Positions 1-7,334 of a DNA stretch of 64,000 nt are shown one piece after another. This stretch comes from JARYGU01 sp033795365 (GTDB lineage Bacteria; Pseudomonadota; Alphaproteobacteria; Rhizobiales; Rhizobiaceae). The notes under the pieces are model-generated. The model made no database searches. It was not told the DNA's origin and worked only from the letters and a program-made list of their open reading frames with translations. The stretch covers positions 1 through 64,000 of the forward strand of contig JARYGU010000008.1 of the NCBI GenBank assembly GCA_033795365.1, given 5' to 3'. A program made the position numbers and the translations under genes. Each line of letters begins with the position of its first letter. The first letter of the stretch is position 1.

Positions 1-115
1 AGAAGAGGGAGACATCCGGCAGGCCGGCCATATGCGACAGCCCTGGCGGCAAGGGAGAGGAGACGGAATCGAAGGCTGCCGGAGGGGGCAGCCTGCGGGC
101 TCGCCCGCCAGCCTC

Positions 116-499
116 TCACGGTTTCGGCAGGGATTTGTCGTTTCGGCAGGCGGAGAGAGGGCGGATCTTTCCCGAATAGACCCTGGTGATCCGCTCGTCC
201 TTCGCATTCGTATCCACGACCATACAGGCGCAGCCGTAGCCGTAGCCGGCACCGGGGACGTTGGTTTCGACGAATTGACTGCTGTCGAACTCGGGCGTCT
301 TTTCCGCGCCGATCGCATCCGGACCGAGCGCCTGCGCCTGCGAGGTGATGCTCCAGGTCGCATCCTTGTCCGTAAGCCAGAGATTGCCCGGCGTCGGCAT
401 CTGGTACCAGCCGCATCTGTTTTCGGCGGCCTTGCCGACGATTGGCGAAAGCCCGCAGATGAGGGCAGCCAAGACGAGAAGACGCAATGAATTCACCAT
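116..499 (-). CDS. DUF4087-family exported protein
   Basis: This is a 127-residue small secreted protein of unknown function. The first ~24 residues form a Sec signal peptide: a basic start, a hydrophobic LLVLAALICGL core, and likely cleavage after GKA. The mature part begins with ENRCGWYQMPTPGNLWL and continues LTDKDATWSI, which I recognise as the DUF4087 signature. Four or five cysteines in the mature part (CGWY, CAC, ACR) suggest disulfides and a periplasmic location. It is divergent from the small exported proteins that start at 635. The start is the first ATG that gives a complete signal peptide. No enzymatic function can be assigned. Confidence 0.75.
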   Translation of the reverse strand: MVNSLRLLVLAALICGLSPIVGKAAENRCGWYQMPTPGNLWLTDKDATWSITSQAQALGPDAIGAEKTPEFDSSQFVETNVPGAGYGYGCACMVVDTNAKDERITRVYSGKIRPLSACRNDKSLPKP

Positions 500-634
500 G
501 GATCAAGGCTCTTCGCAAATGCCGTTGTCATAACAGTCCAGGAACTATGAAGCTAATCATACATGAATTATAAGAACATCATAGAAGATGCAAATAACCC
601 AAGCAAAAACATATCGAAGCGTGGAGAGGCGGAC

Positions 635-1096
635 GTGAAACATCAAAGAATTCGACAACTATGTTTCAGCGCGGTGCTGGTCGCGTTCTCCGGCGCGCCG
701 GTGTTCGGGCAGGAGAAGCCGGTAAACCAGGCGATCGACGAGAGCCTGGGAGACCACACCAAATATGAAGCGGCAATCGAGGCCTTGCAGAAAGCCGTGG
801 CCGCGCATGACAAGGCAGGCGTTGCGGCCCTCGTCAGCTATCCGATCAACGTGAAAGTCAACGGCAAGGAAACCAGCATCAAATCCGCGAAGGCCTTCGT
901 CGAACACTACGACGGCATCATGACCGCGGGCATAACAAAGGCCGTGACCGCCCAGAAATACGAAGACCTGATGGTAAACTATCAGGGGGTGATGTTCGGG
1001 AGCGGACAGGTCTGGCTGAACGGCATCTGCCATGACAATGCCTGCAAGAATTTCGATGTCAAAGTGATCACCATTCAGGAAGGGGCCCGCGAGTGA
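635..1096 (+). CDS. Exported NTF2-like/hypothetical protein
   Basis: Function unknown. The frame is open from 563, but a GTG at 635 is preceded by GGAGAGG (623-629) at five bases and gives a normal signal peptide (KHQRIRQLCFSAVLVAF, cleavage near VFG-QEK). I therefore chose GTG, for a 153-residue precursor. The mature part has an early helix (AAIEALQKAVAAHDKAGVAA) followed by a beta-rich region. This resembles SnoaL/NTF2-like domains, with two cysteines (GICHDNACK) that may form a disulfide. Its stop overlaps the next gene's GTG in a GTGA, so the two are probably co-translated. The NTF2-like call rests on pattern only. Confidence 0.6.
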   Translation: MKHQRIRQLCFSAVLVAFSGAPVFGQEKPVNQAIDESLGDHTKYEAAIEALQKAVAAHDKAGVAALVSYPINVKVNGKETSIKSAKAFVEHYDGIMTAGITKAVTAQKYEDLMVNYQGVMFGSGQVWLNGICHDNACKNFDVKVITIQEGARE

Positions 1097-1569
1097 CAAC
1101 GAAAGCGACTTCGATCTGGCGCAAAAGCCTGCCCACATATGCCGTGATCTGCACCTCATTCGCCCTGTCGGCGTGCCAGACGCCGGAGGAGCAGCGTACC
1201 CAGGATCTGCAGGACGACAGACGCAATTGCGAAGCCGCAGGTTTCGCTCCGGGTAGCAATGCAATGGCGAACTGCATGGATACCGCCGCCGCCGCGCGCT
1301 CCGCCGACAAGGATCGTCAGGCGATGGCCGATCGCCAGCGCCAGACAGAGCAGGCGCAGCGGGATGCCGATTGGGATCGACAGGTCCAGCAGACACGCGA
1401 TCAGACCAGAGCCGATGCAGATGCGTGGAGAAGCGGAACCGGACCCTACGCCAATCAGAGCTTTGGGACATCCGGCGGCAATTCGGACACGACGATGCCG
1501 AGCGCTGCGGGGATAGACGGCATGGAATGCACGGGCACCGGCGACGACGCGGTTTGCAACGCGCGGTAA
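1093..1569 (+). CDS. Small lipoprotein, hypothetical
   Basis: This is a 158-residue predicted lipoprotein that starts with GTG and overlaps the upstream stop by four bases (GTGA). Residues ~12-27 form a hydrophobic signal ending in the lipobox LSAC (FALSAC-QTPEEQ), so Cys28 or so would be lipidated. The middle (residues ~70-115) is rich in Gln, Arg, Asp and Ala (RQRQTEQAQRDADWDRQ) and is probably a charged helix or coiled coil. Cysteines near residues 41 and 56 and a Cys pair near the C-terminus (MECTGTGDDAVCNAR) may be disulfide-bonded. I do not recognise a family. It is likely co-expressed with the exported protein upstream. Confidence 0.6.
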   Translation: MTTKATSIWRKSLPTYAVICTSFALSACQTPEEQRTQDLQDDRRNCEAAGFAPGSNAMANCMDTAAAARSADKDRQAMADRQRQTEQAQRDADWDRQVQQTRDQTRADADAWRSGTGPYANQSFGTSGGNSDTTMPSAAGIDGMECTGTGDDAVCNAR

Positions 1570-1763
1570 AGGGAGCGGCCTGCGGGCCGGGGCACAAGTC
1601 TGCGGAAACTCGCCCTCCCTTCCATCACGCACCGGCTCCAGCATGCCGCCCGCGCTGGCGCGAAAGCGGGCTTCCCGTAAACCCCTTGGTTTCATTGAGC
1701 CATAGCATTCGCCTCGCCTCTCCTGCCCTATATTCCGCATGGTTTTCCCTCGGGAGAGATGCG

Positions 1764-2213
1764 ATGCGAGACGGAGCAGGCGGCGAGTATGTGCTGAAGA
1801 TGGTGAAGGCCGACGGCCGGGACGCGAAAGCGCGGGCGGCGGCGGCCCTCTACCGTTACAATGTGGAAAAAACCGGGATCGACGACCGGACGCCGATCGG
1901 GGCCGAGATTTGCGACCTCTCCGGACGGTGCGTCGGCGGCCTTTGGGGCAGGACGGAACTCGGGCTATTGTTTCTCGACATGTTTTTCCTGCCGGAGCGT
2001 CTGCGCGGGAGGGCGCTCGGCGGGCGGCTTCTGGAAGCCGTCGAGACGGAAGCGAAGAGACGGGGCTGCAGGCGTGCGGTCGTGGAGACGAGCAGTTTCC
2101 AGGCCCCCGGCTTTTACCTGCATCACGGCTATGAGGAGTTCGGCAGGGTCGAGTTTACCTGCAAGGGACATGCCCGCGTCTTCCTGCGCAAGGACCTGGC
2201 GGAGGACGCATAG
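1764..2213 (+). CDS. GNAT family N-acetyltransferase
   Basis: This is a predicted acyl-CoA-dependent N-acetyltransferase of 149 residues with unknown substrate. The GNAT core is visible. A beta strand, LGLLFLDMFFLPERLRG, leads into the acetyl-CoA loop R-L-R-G-R-A-L-G (Q/RxxGxG/A type). This is followed by helix GGRLLEAVETEAKRRG, a strand RAVVETSSF and the C-terminal PGFYLHHGYEEFGR segment typical of motif B. The frame is open much further upstream, but the ATG at 1764 follows GGGAGAG (1752-1758) at five bases and gives the normal family length. It is unrelated to its neighbours and precedes the arsenic operon on the same strand. Confidence 0.85.
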   Translation: MRDGAGGEYVLKMVKADGRDAKARAAAALYRYNVEKTGIDDRTPIGAEICDLSGRCVGGLWGRTELGLLFLDMFFLPERLRGRALGGRLLEAVETEAKRRGCRRAVVETSSFQAPGFYLHHGYEEFGRVEFTCKGHARVFLRKDLAEDA

Positions 2214-2255
2214 CCGCAATCCGCCTTCCGGCGCGCCATGGCTTCACGAACGGGT

Positions 2256-2293
2256 TTGACATCGCCAATATATCCATTATTCTGGATTAATGG
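2256..2293 (+). promoter_or_regulatory. arsR promoter with overlapping operator
   Basis: A TTGACA (2256-2261) is followed after 16 bases by TATTCT (2278-2283), which puts +1 at about 2290, the A of the arsR ATG. An inverted repeat CCATTA (2274-2279) / TAATGG (2288-2293), with an inner ATCC/GGAT pair, spans the -10 and the start codon. ArsR bound here would block RNA polymerase directly. No Shine-Dalgarno lies between promoter and ATG, so the message may be leaderless. Confidence 0.6.
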
Positions 2294-2643
2294 AAACAAA
2301 AGAAGCCATAGCCGCCTTCGCCGCGCTTGCGCAACCGACGAGACTCGAGACCTTCCGCCTCCTGGTGAAGCACGAGCCGGACGGCGTGCCGGCCGGGGAG
2401 CTGGCTCGCCATCTCGGCGTGCCGCAGAACACCATGTCGACCCATCTGGCCGCGCTTTCGCGCGCAGGCCTGATCAAAAGCGAACGCCGCAGCAGATCCA
2501 TCATCTACCGCGCGGAACTCGACTGCTTCCGGGAGCTGACGCTGTTCATGGTCCAGGACTGCTGCGGAGGCAACGACGAGCTGCGCGCGCCCTTGATCGC
2601 CGATCTCCTGCAATGCTGCCCTCCCTTCCCTGAAAGGCCATAA
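2290..2643 (+). CDS. arsR: ArsR-family arsenic-responsive repressor
   Basis: This is a winged-helix transcriptional repressor of 117 residues that should shut off the ars operon until As(III)/Sb(III) binds. The helix-turn-helix is residues ~34-55 (PAGELARHLGVPQNTMS THLAAL) and the wing is RRSRSIIYRA. The classical ELCVCDL metal site in the recognition helix is absent. Instead cysteines sit at 79, at the vicinal pair 91/92 (QDCCGG) and at 109/110 (LLQCC). This recalls the C-terminal vicinal-Cys sensor of Acidithiobacillus ArsR. It is first in the arsR-arsC-arsH-MFS operon, with a promoter/operator over its start codon. Repression and leaderless translation are inferences. Confidence 0.88.
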   Translation: METKEAIAAFAALAQPTRLETFRLLVKHEPDGVPAGELARHLGVPQNTMSTHLAALSRAGLIKSERRSRSIIYRAELDCFRELTLFMVQDCCGGNDELRAPLIADLLQCCPPFPERP

Positions 2644-2645
2644 GG

Positions 2646-3068
2646 ATGGACGTCACCATCTACCACAATCCCGATTGCGGCACGTCCCGCAACACGCTGG
2701 CGATGATCCGCAATGCCGGGATCGAGCCGACCGTCATCGACTATCTGAAGACGCCGCCGGACCGCCCGACGCTTAAGGCGATGATCTTAGCGGCCGGGCT
2801 CACGGTGCGCCAGGCGCTGCGCGAGAAGGGAACGCCCTATGGCGAACTCGGCCTTGGCGATCCGGCATTGCCGGACGAGCGGCTCCTCGACGCGATGATG
2901 GAGCAGCCGATCCTGATCAACCGGCCCTTCGTGGTCACGCCGATGGGCACGCGCCTCTGCCGCCCTTCCGAAATCGTCCTCGACATCCTGCCCGACACGC
3001 ACGAAGGGGCTTTCGCCAAGGAGGACGGCGAGAGGGTCCTCGACGAGAAGGGGCGGCGCATTGTCTGA
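2646..3068 (+). CDS. arsC: Arsenate reductase (glutaredoxin type)
   Basis: ArsC reduces arsenate to arsenite with electrons from glutathione/glutaredoxin. The 140 residues match the plasmid R773 type: a thioredoxin-like start VTIYHNPDCGTSRNT with catalytic Cys11, then the family segment GTPYGELGL. Next comes PILINRPFVVT, which carries the conserved Arg that contacts arsenate, followed by GTRLCRPSE. It begins two bases after arsR and overlaps arsH by eight bases, so it is in the same transcript. The arsenite produced would be exported by the operon's permease. Confidence 0.93.
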   Translation: MDVTIYHNPDCGTSRNTLAMIRNAGIEPTVIDYLKTPPDRPTLKAMILAAGLTVRQALREKGTPYGELGLGDPALPDERLLDAMMEQPILINRPFVVTPMGTRLCRPSEIVLDILPDTHEGAFAKEDGERVLDEKGRRIV

Positions 3069-3768
3069 ATTTCCCGCCGCCAGCCCCGAGCATTTCCGCA
3101 TGCCCGACCGCGACCGGCTCCGGCCGCCGCTGTCGGCGCACAAGCCGCGCATCCTCATCCTCTACGGCTCGCTGCGCAAGGTTTCCTACAGCCGGCTGCT
3201 GGCGCAGGAGGCGCAGCGCCTGCTGGAGCATTTCGGCTGCGAGGTCCGCATGTTCGATCCGGCGGGCCTGCCGCTGCCGGACGAGGCGCCGGCGAGCCAT
3301 CCGAAGGTTCAGGAGCTGCGCGCTCTTTCGGAGTGGTCGGAAGGACAGGTCTGGGTCAGCCCCGAGCGCCACGGCGCGATGACCGGGATCATGAAGGCGC
3401 AGATCGACTGGATACCGCTGTCGATCGGCTCGGTGCGCCCGACGCAGGGAAAGACGCTCGCCGTCATGGAGGTTTCCGGCGGCTCGCAGTCCTTCAATGC
3501 GGTCAACCAGATGCGCCTCCTCGGACGCTGGATGCGGATGATCACCATCCCCAACCAGTCGTCGGTTGCCAAGGCCTTCCAGGAATTCGACGCCGACGGG
3601 CGCATGAAGCCGTCGTCCTTCTACGATCGCGTCGTGGACGTCTGCGAGGAGCTGGTGAAGTTCACGCTGCTGACGCGCGATGCCTCGTCCTACCTGACCG
3701 ACCGCTACAGCGAGCGCAAGGAAAACGCGGCCGATCTCGAAAAGCGCGTGGCGCTCAAATCCATATGA
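3061..3768 (+). CDS. arsH: ArsH NADPH-dependent FMN reductase/organoarsenical oxidase
   Basis: ArsH is a flavodoxin-fold NADPH:FMN oxidoreductase. Characterised members oxidise trivalent methylated or aromatic arsenicals to the less toxic pentavalent forms. The 235 residues show the FMN phosphate loop LYGSLRKVSYSR, the segment SPERHGAMTGIMKAQIDWIP that is nearly diagnostic for ArsH, and the long C-terminal extension (SYLTDRYSERKE). The start is a TTG at 3061, eight bases inside the end of arsC, and no closer ATG gives the full N-terminus. Its stop overlaps the MFS start (ATGA), which implies coupled translation. Confidence 0.92.
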   Translation: MSEFPAASPEHFRMPDRDRLRPPLSAHKPRILILYGSLRKVSYSRLLAQEAQRLLEHFGCEVRMFDPAGLPLPDEAPASHPKVQELRALSEWSEGQVWVSPERHGAMTGIMKAQIDWIPLSIGSVRPTQGKTLAVMEVSGGSQSFNAVNQMRLLGRWMRMITIPNQSSVAKAFQEFDADGRMKPSSFYDRVVDVCEELVKFTLLTRDASSYLTDRYSERKENAADLEKRVALKSI

Positions 3769-4967
3769 ACCGGGACAGGCTGCCTCTCGGGGCCGTGGCC
3801 GGCCTCGGGGTGACCCAGATCATCGGATACGGCACCCTCTACTACAGCTTCAGCATTCTCGCGCCCGACATGGCGCGCGACTTCGCATTGCCGGTGGAGC
3901 TGATATTCGCGGCGCTTTCCGCAGCACTCCTGGCCGGCGGGCTGACGGCGCCGTGGCTCGGGCGCTGGATCGACCGGTTCGGCGCCGGCCGCGTCATGAC
4001 GGCGGGATCGCTGGCGGCGGCGCTGGCCCTCGCCGGATGCGCCCTTTCCCCCGACAGGACGACCTTCATCCTGTCCCTCGTGATCATCGAGGTGGCGGCG
4101 AACCTCGTGCAGTACGGCGCGGCCTTCGCCCTGCTCGTCCAGATAAGCCCCGGCACCGCGCAGAGAAGCATCACCCATCTCACCCTCATCGCCGGCTTCG
4201 CCTCGACGATCTTCTGGCCGGTCACCAGCGCCTTGCATGCGCAGCTTTCCTGGCAGGAGGTCTACCTCGTCTTTGCCGGGCTGAACCTCCTCCTGTGCCT
4301 GCCGATCCATGCCTGGCTGCTTCGGCTGGCGGAGAGGCCGCGCCGGAACGGCGAAAGCGCGGGGGTGCCGGCGGCGGTGGAGGGGTGGCTTGCGCCTAAG
4401 GCCCGCCGGACCGGGTTCGTCCTGATGGTCACGGGCTTCTCGCTGCAGTCCCTCGTCGGCTCCGCAATCCTCGTCCACATGGTGCCGCTGCTCTCGGGGC
4501 TCGGGCTCGGAGCGACGGCGGCGCTCATCGGAACGCTGTTCGGACCGTCGCAGGTCGCGAGCCGCCTTGCCAACATGCTGTTCGGAAGGGATCTTTCGCC
4601 CCTGAGGCTCGCGGCGATCTCCGGACTGCTGATGGCGGCCTCGGCCGTCGTGCTCGTCGCCAGTGCTCCCTCGATCACCGGCGCCATGATATTCGCCGTC
4701 CTGTTCGGCTTCGGCAACGGCCTCTTCAGCATCACCGCGGGCACGCTTCCGCTGTCGCTCTTCGGCAGCGCAGGATACGGGCGCCTGCAGGGAAAGGTCA
4801 TGTCGGCCCGCCTGATCGTCTCGGCGACCGCCCCGTTCGCCTTCGCGCTCGCGATGCGCCTGGCCGGAACCGGCTGGTCGCTGGCCGCCATAGCGCTCCT
4901 CGGCACCGCAGCCGTCCTGGCCTTCCACCGGATTTCCCGGCTGGAGGAGCGGAAGGAGAAATCATAG
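3765..4967 (+). CDS. MFS permease of the ars operon (ArsK-like arsenite efflux)
   Basis: This is an inner-membrane major facilitator of 400 residues with about 12 hydrophobic segments and the MFS motif-A-like loop PWLGRWIDRFGAGRVM near residue 65. The start at 3765 overlaps the arsH stop by four bases. No arsB or acr3 is present, so this permease is the only arsenite-exit candidate in the operon. MFS proteins in this position in rhizobial ars operons include ArsK, described as an As(III)/Sb(III)/methylarsenite exporter. I infer that role from operon position. An arsenical-conjugate exporter such as ArsJ is less likely because no GAPDH-like gene is present. Confidence 0.7.
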   Translation: MNRDRLPLGAVAGLGVTQIIGYGTLYYSFSILAPDMARDFALPVELIFAALSAALLAGGLTAPWLGRWIDRFGAGRVMTAGSLAAALALAGCALSPDRTTFILSLVIIEVAANLVQYGAAFALLVQISPGTAQRSITHLTLIAGFASTIFWPVTSALHAQLSWQEVYLVFAGLNLLLCLPIHAWLLRLAERPRRNGESAGVPAAVEGWLAPKARRTGFVLMVTGFSLQSLVGSAILVHMVPLLSGLGLGATAALIGTLFGPSQVASRLANMLFGRDLSPLRLAAISGLLMAASAVVLVASAPSITGAMIFAVLFGFGNGLFSITAGTLPLSLFGSAGYGRLQGKVMSARLIVSATAPFAFALAMRLAGTGWSLAAIALLGTAAVLAFHRISRLEERKEKS

Positions 4968-5064
4968 AGAGTAGCCGTTGATTTTTCTGCAGGAGCACGG
5001 ATAAATGCTCATAAGCTCATCGATACTTGCACAACAAATTTTATTTTCGAAAGATTTATGAGCA

Positions 5065-5802
5065 ATGACGCCAAAAATCTCCACTGATGACGTGGTTAAT
5101 ATGGCACTTGAGGATATTTTCCCTGGACACATTAAGCCAGACGAGAATAATCATATTACAAAGGGCCAACAATACAAAGCACCAGATCACTCCATATTGA
5201 ATGGAGGAATCCTAATAGAAAGAAAATCTAGAAACGCCGAAGATAATTCTCAATTCTATTATAAACTTTCCAAGATTGCAGAATCACAAGGCATGCCGTT
5301 TTACGGTTTTGGAAAACTAAACCTCGCTCACGTGATTCAAAATCTTCCTGATCCGGAAGATGCAACGAAAAGAATGACGGACTTTATGATGCGCCAGATC
5401 ATGAAACGATTGGGAGATGCGCGAAAGAAGTTCGAAGCACATGCTCAGCACGTCCCCGGCGATCCATTGCGAGTGGTTATTGTCTCGGACAATACGAACA
5501 TCAAAAGCTCTACAGCGCCCGAGACATACTATTTTGCGCGAAAAATGGGAGCGTTCGATCCAGATTCGGACGAGACCGGGCTTATTGATGCAATATTGCT
5601 AATCAAAAATCCCGGCTGTGTATTGGACGAGGAAAACAGCTACTGGTTTAAGTGCATATATAAAAAACGCTTATCGGCAGAGAAAAGAGATTTATTTAGC
5701 CGATTAGCAGGTGCACTTCACCACCGCATCGCCCACTACGGCCCCTATTTTCATACAGCAAGATCATTCAAAAATTGCTCGATGCAGATGCTAGTTGTTT
5801 AA
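5065..5802 (+). CDS. Orphan PD-(D/E)XK nuclease-like protein in AT-rich island
   Basis: This 245-residue protein belongs to no family I recognise. The N-terminal third has a pattern compatible with a PD-(D/E)XK nuclease core: Glu16 in an early helix, Pro40-Asp41 (YKAPDHSILNGG), then ILIERKSRN with Glu52-x-Lys54, i.e. D-x10-E-x-K. The rest is mixed alpha/beta with a basic stretch (CIYKKRLSAEKRDLF). There is no signal peptide or membrane segment. The gene and its flanks are clearly AT-rich, with codons such as AAA, ATA and AAT that neighbours avoid, which suggests recent transfer. No methylase, helicase or partner gene is adjacent. The nuclease assignment is an inference from one motif. Confidence 0.45.
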   Translation: MTPKISTDDVVNMALEDIFPGHIKPDENNHITKGQQYKAPDHSILNGGILIERKSRNAEDNSQFYYKLSKIAESQGMPFYGFGKLNLAHVIQNLPDPEDATKRMTDFMMRQIMKRLGDARKKFEAHAQHVPGDPLRVVIVSDNTNIKSSTAPETYYFARKMGAFDPDSDETGLIDAILLIKNPGCVLDEENSYWFKCIYKKRLSAEKRDLFSRLAGALHHRIAHYGPYFHTARSFKNCSMQMLVV

Positions 5803-6011
5803 ATTCTAAAAGCAGCCTTAGCACTTACAATCGCGCGCCCACTTAGATGAGACAGATTGTTTAGGAGTATTTTCCACCAAAGAGTGTATTCACTTCTTCA
5901 TTCATACATGATTCCAATTATTGCTGCTGTACCCCCTGTCGGAGGCGATGCGCAGGCTGTAGAAACCGGGGCACCGCATAGCGATCCTCGATTCCCTCCC
6001 CCGGCGGCGCA

Positions 6012-7247
6012 ATGAGCCAGATCCGTCCTCTCATCCCCCTTCTCGTGACCGCGGGCATCCTGATCGGCGGCAATGGGCTGCAGGGGACATTCATTTCGCT
6101 GAGAGCCGCGCAGGAAGGGTTCTCGACCTCGCTGATCGGCGTCATCGGCGCGGGTTACAGCATCGGCTTTGCGATCGGCTGCATCTATGTGACGCGGGTG
6201 CTGCGGGCGATCGGGCACATCCGCACCTTCTCCGCGATGGCGGCGATCGCGTCGGCCTCGGCGATCGCCATGGTGCTGGTGATCGATCCCTGGTTCTGGT
6301 TCCTGATGCGGCTCGTTTCGGGTATCTGCTTTGCGAGCCTGTTTGCGACCGTCGAAAGCTGGCTCAATGCGAGCGTGACCAATTCGAACCGCGCGCGCAC
6401 GCTTTCGGTCTACCGCCTCGTCGACCTCGGCTCCGTCACCGCCGCGCAATACATGATCCCCGGCGTCGGCATCGGCGGGTTCCAGCTCTTCGCCATCGTC
6501 TCCATGGCCCTGACACTCTCGCTGGTGCCGATCTCGCTTGCCGACCGGTCCAAGCCGGTGGCGCCGGAGGCGATCCGCTTCGACGTGAAGAAGCTCTGGA
6601 ACATCTCGCCGCTCGCCACCATCGGCTGCATCGTCGTGGGGCTCACCAATGCGTCCTTCCGCAATCTGGGACCGATCTATGCCGACGAGATCGGCCTTTC
6701 GGTGACGGCGATCGCGAGCTTCATGAGCGCCGGCATCATCGGCGGCGTGGTGCTGCAATATCCGCTCGGCATCTATTCCGACCGGCTCGACCGGCGGCTC
6801 GTCATCCTGCTTGCGACGCTCGGCTCGACGCTCGCCGCCCTCTTCCTCGCCATCTTCGCCGGCAGCGACGAATGGCTGAACCTCGTCGGCATCTTCGTCT
6901 TCGGCGCCTTCGCCATGCCGCTCTATTCGCTCTGCTCGGCGCATGCCAACGACCATGCCGGCGAAGGCGAGCATGCGCTGGTTTCCGCCGGCATGCTGTT
7001 CTTCTGGTCGATCGGAGCGATCATCGGGCCGCTCTTCGCCTCGGTGATGCTCGACATCTTCGGGGCGCAGGCGCTCTTCATCTACACCGCCGCTATCCTC
7101 GTCGCCTTCATGATCTATACCGCGATGCGGATGACGGCGCGTCCGGCCGTGCCGGCGGAGGAGCGGCACAACCGCTTCCGCAGCCTGCTCAGGACCTCCG
7201 CCTTCTTCAACAAGCTCGCCAACGGCGAGAAGGACAGGCGGCGCTGA
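6012..7247 (+). CDS. YcaD-type MFS transporter
   Basis: This is an inner-membrane major facilitator of 411 residues with about 12 hydrophobic segments and unknown substrate. The composition and the segments GIYSDRLDRRLVIL (motif A in the second half) and AGYSIGFAIGCIYVTRVL match the YcaD/UMF1-like subgroup common in rhizobia. The ATG at 6012 follows a GC-rich stretch (cccccggcggcgca) with no clear Shine-Dalgarno. It is the first gene after the AT-rich island and returns to host-like GC. The cytosolic tail (RHNRFRSLLRTS...) is basic. No neighbour suggests a substrate. Confidence 0.82.
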   Translation: MSQIRPLIPLLVTAGILIGGNGLQGTFISLRAAQEGFSTSLIGVIGAGYSIGFAIGCIYVTRVLRAIGHIRTFSAMAAIASASAIAMVLVIDPWFWFLMRLVSGICFASLFATVESWLNASVTNSNRARTLSVYRLVDLGSVTAAQYMIPGVGIGGFQLFAIVSMALTLSLVPISLADRSKPVAPEAIRFDVKKLWNISPLATIGCIVVGLTNASFRNLGPIYADEIGLSVTAIASFMSAGIIGGVVLQYPLGIYSDRLDRRLVILLATLGSTLAALFLAIFAGSDEWLNLVGIFVFGAFAMPLYSLCSAHANDHAGEGEHALVSAGMLFFWSIGAIIGPLFASVMLDIFGAQALFIYTAAILVAFMIYTAMRMTARPAVPAEERHNRFRSLLRTSAFFNKLANGEKDRRR

Positions 7248-7334
7248 GGCGCTGCGGCAAGATGGCGGGTGCGGGCGGGATTGCTGAGCTTTCAATTCAG
7301 GTTTAAGGCTTGCCGCGACGATCATCCCGGAGAC

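Noticed and set aside
1..115. Small hairpins near the left edge (74-93 and 95-108)
   Set aside because: They are GC-rich with no T-run, so they cannot be called terminators with confidence.
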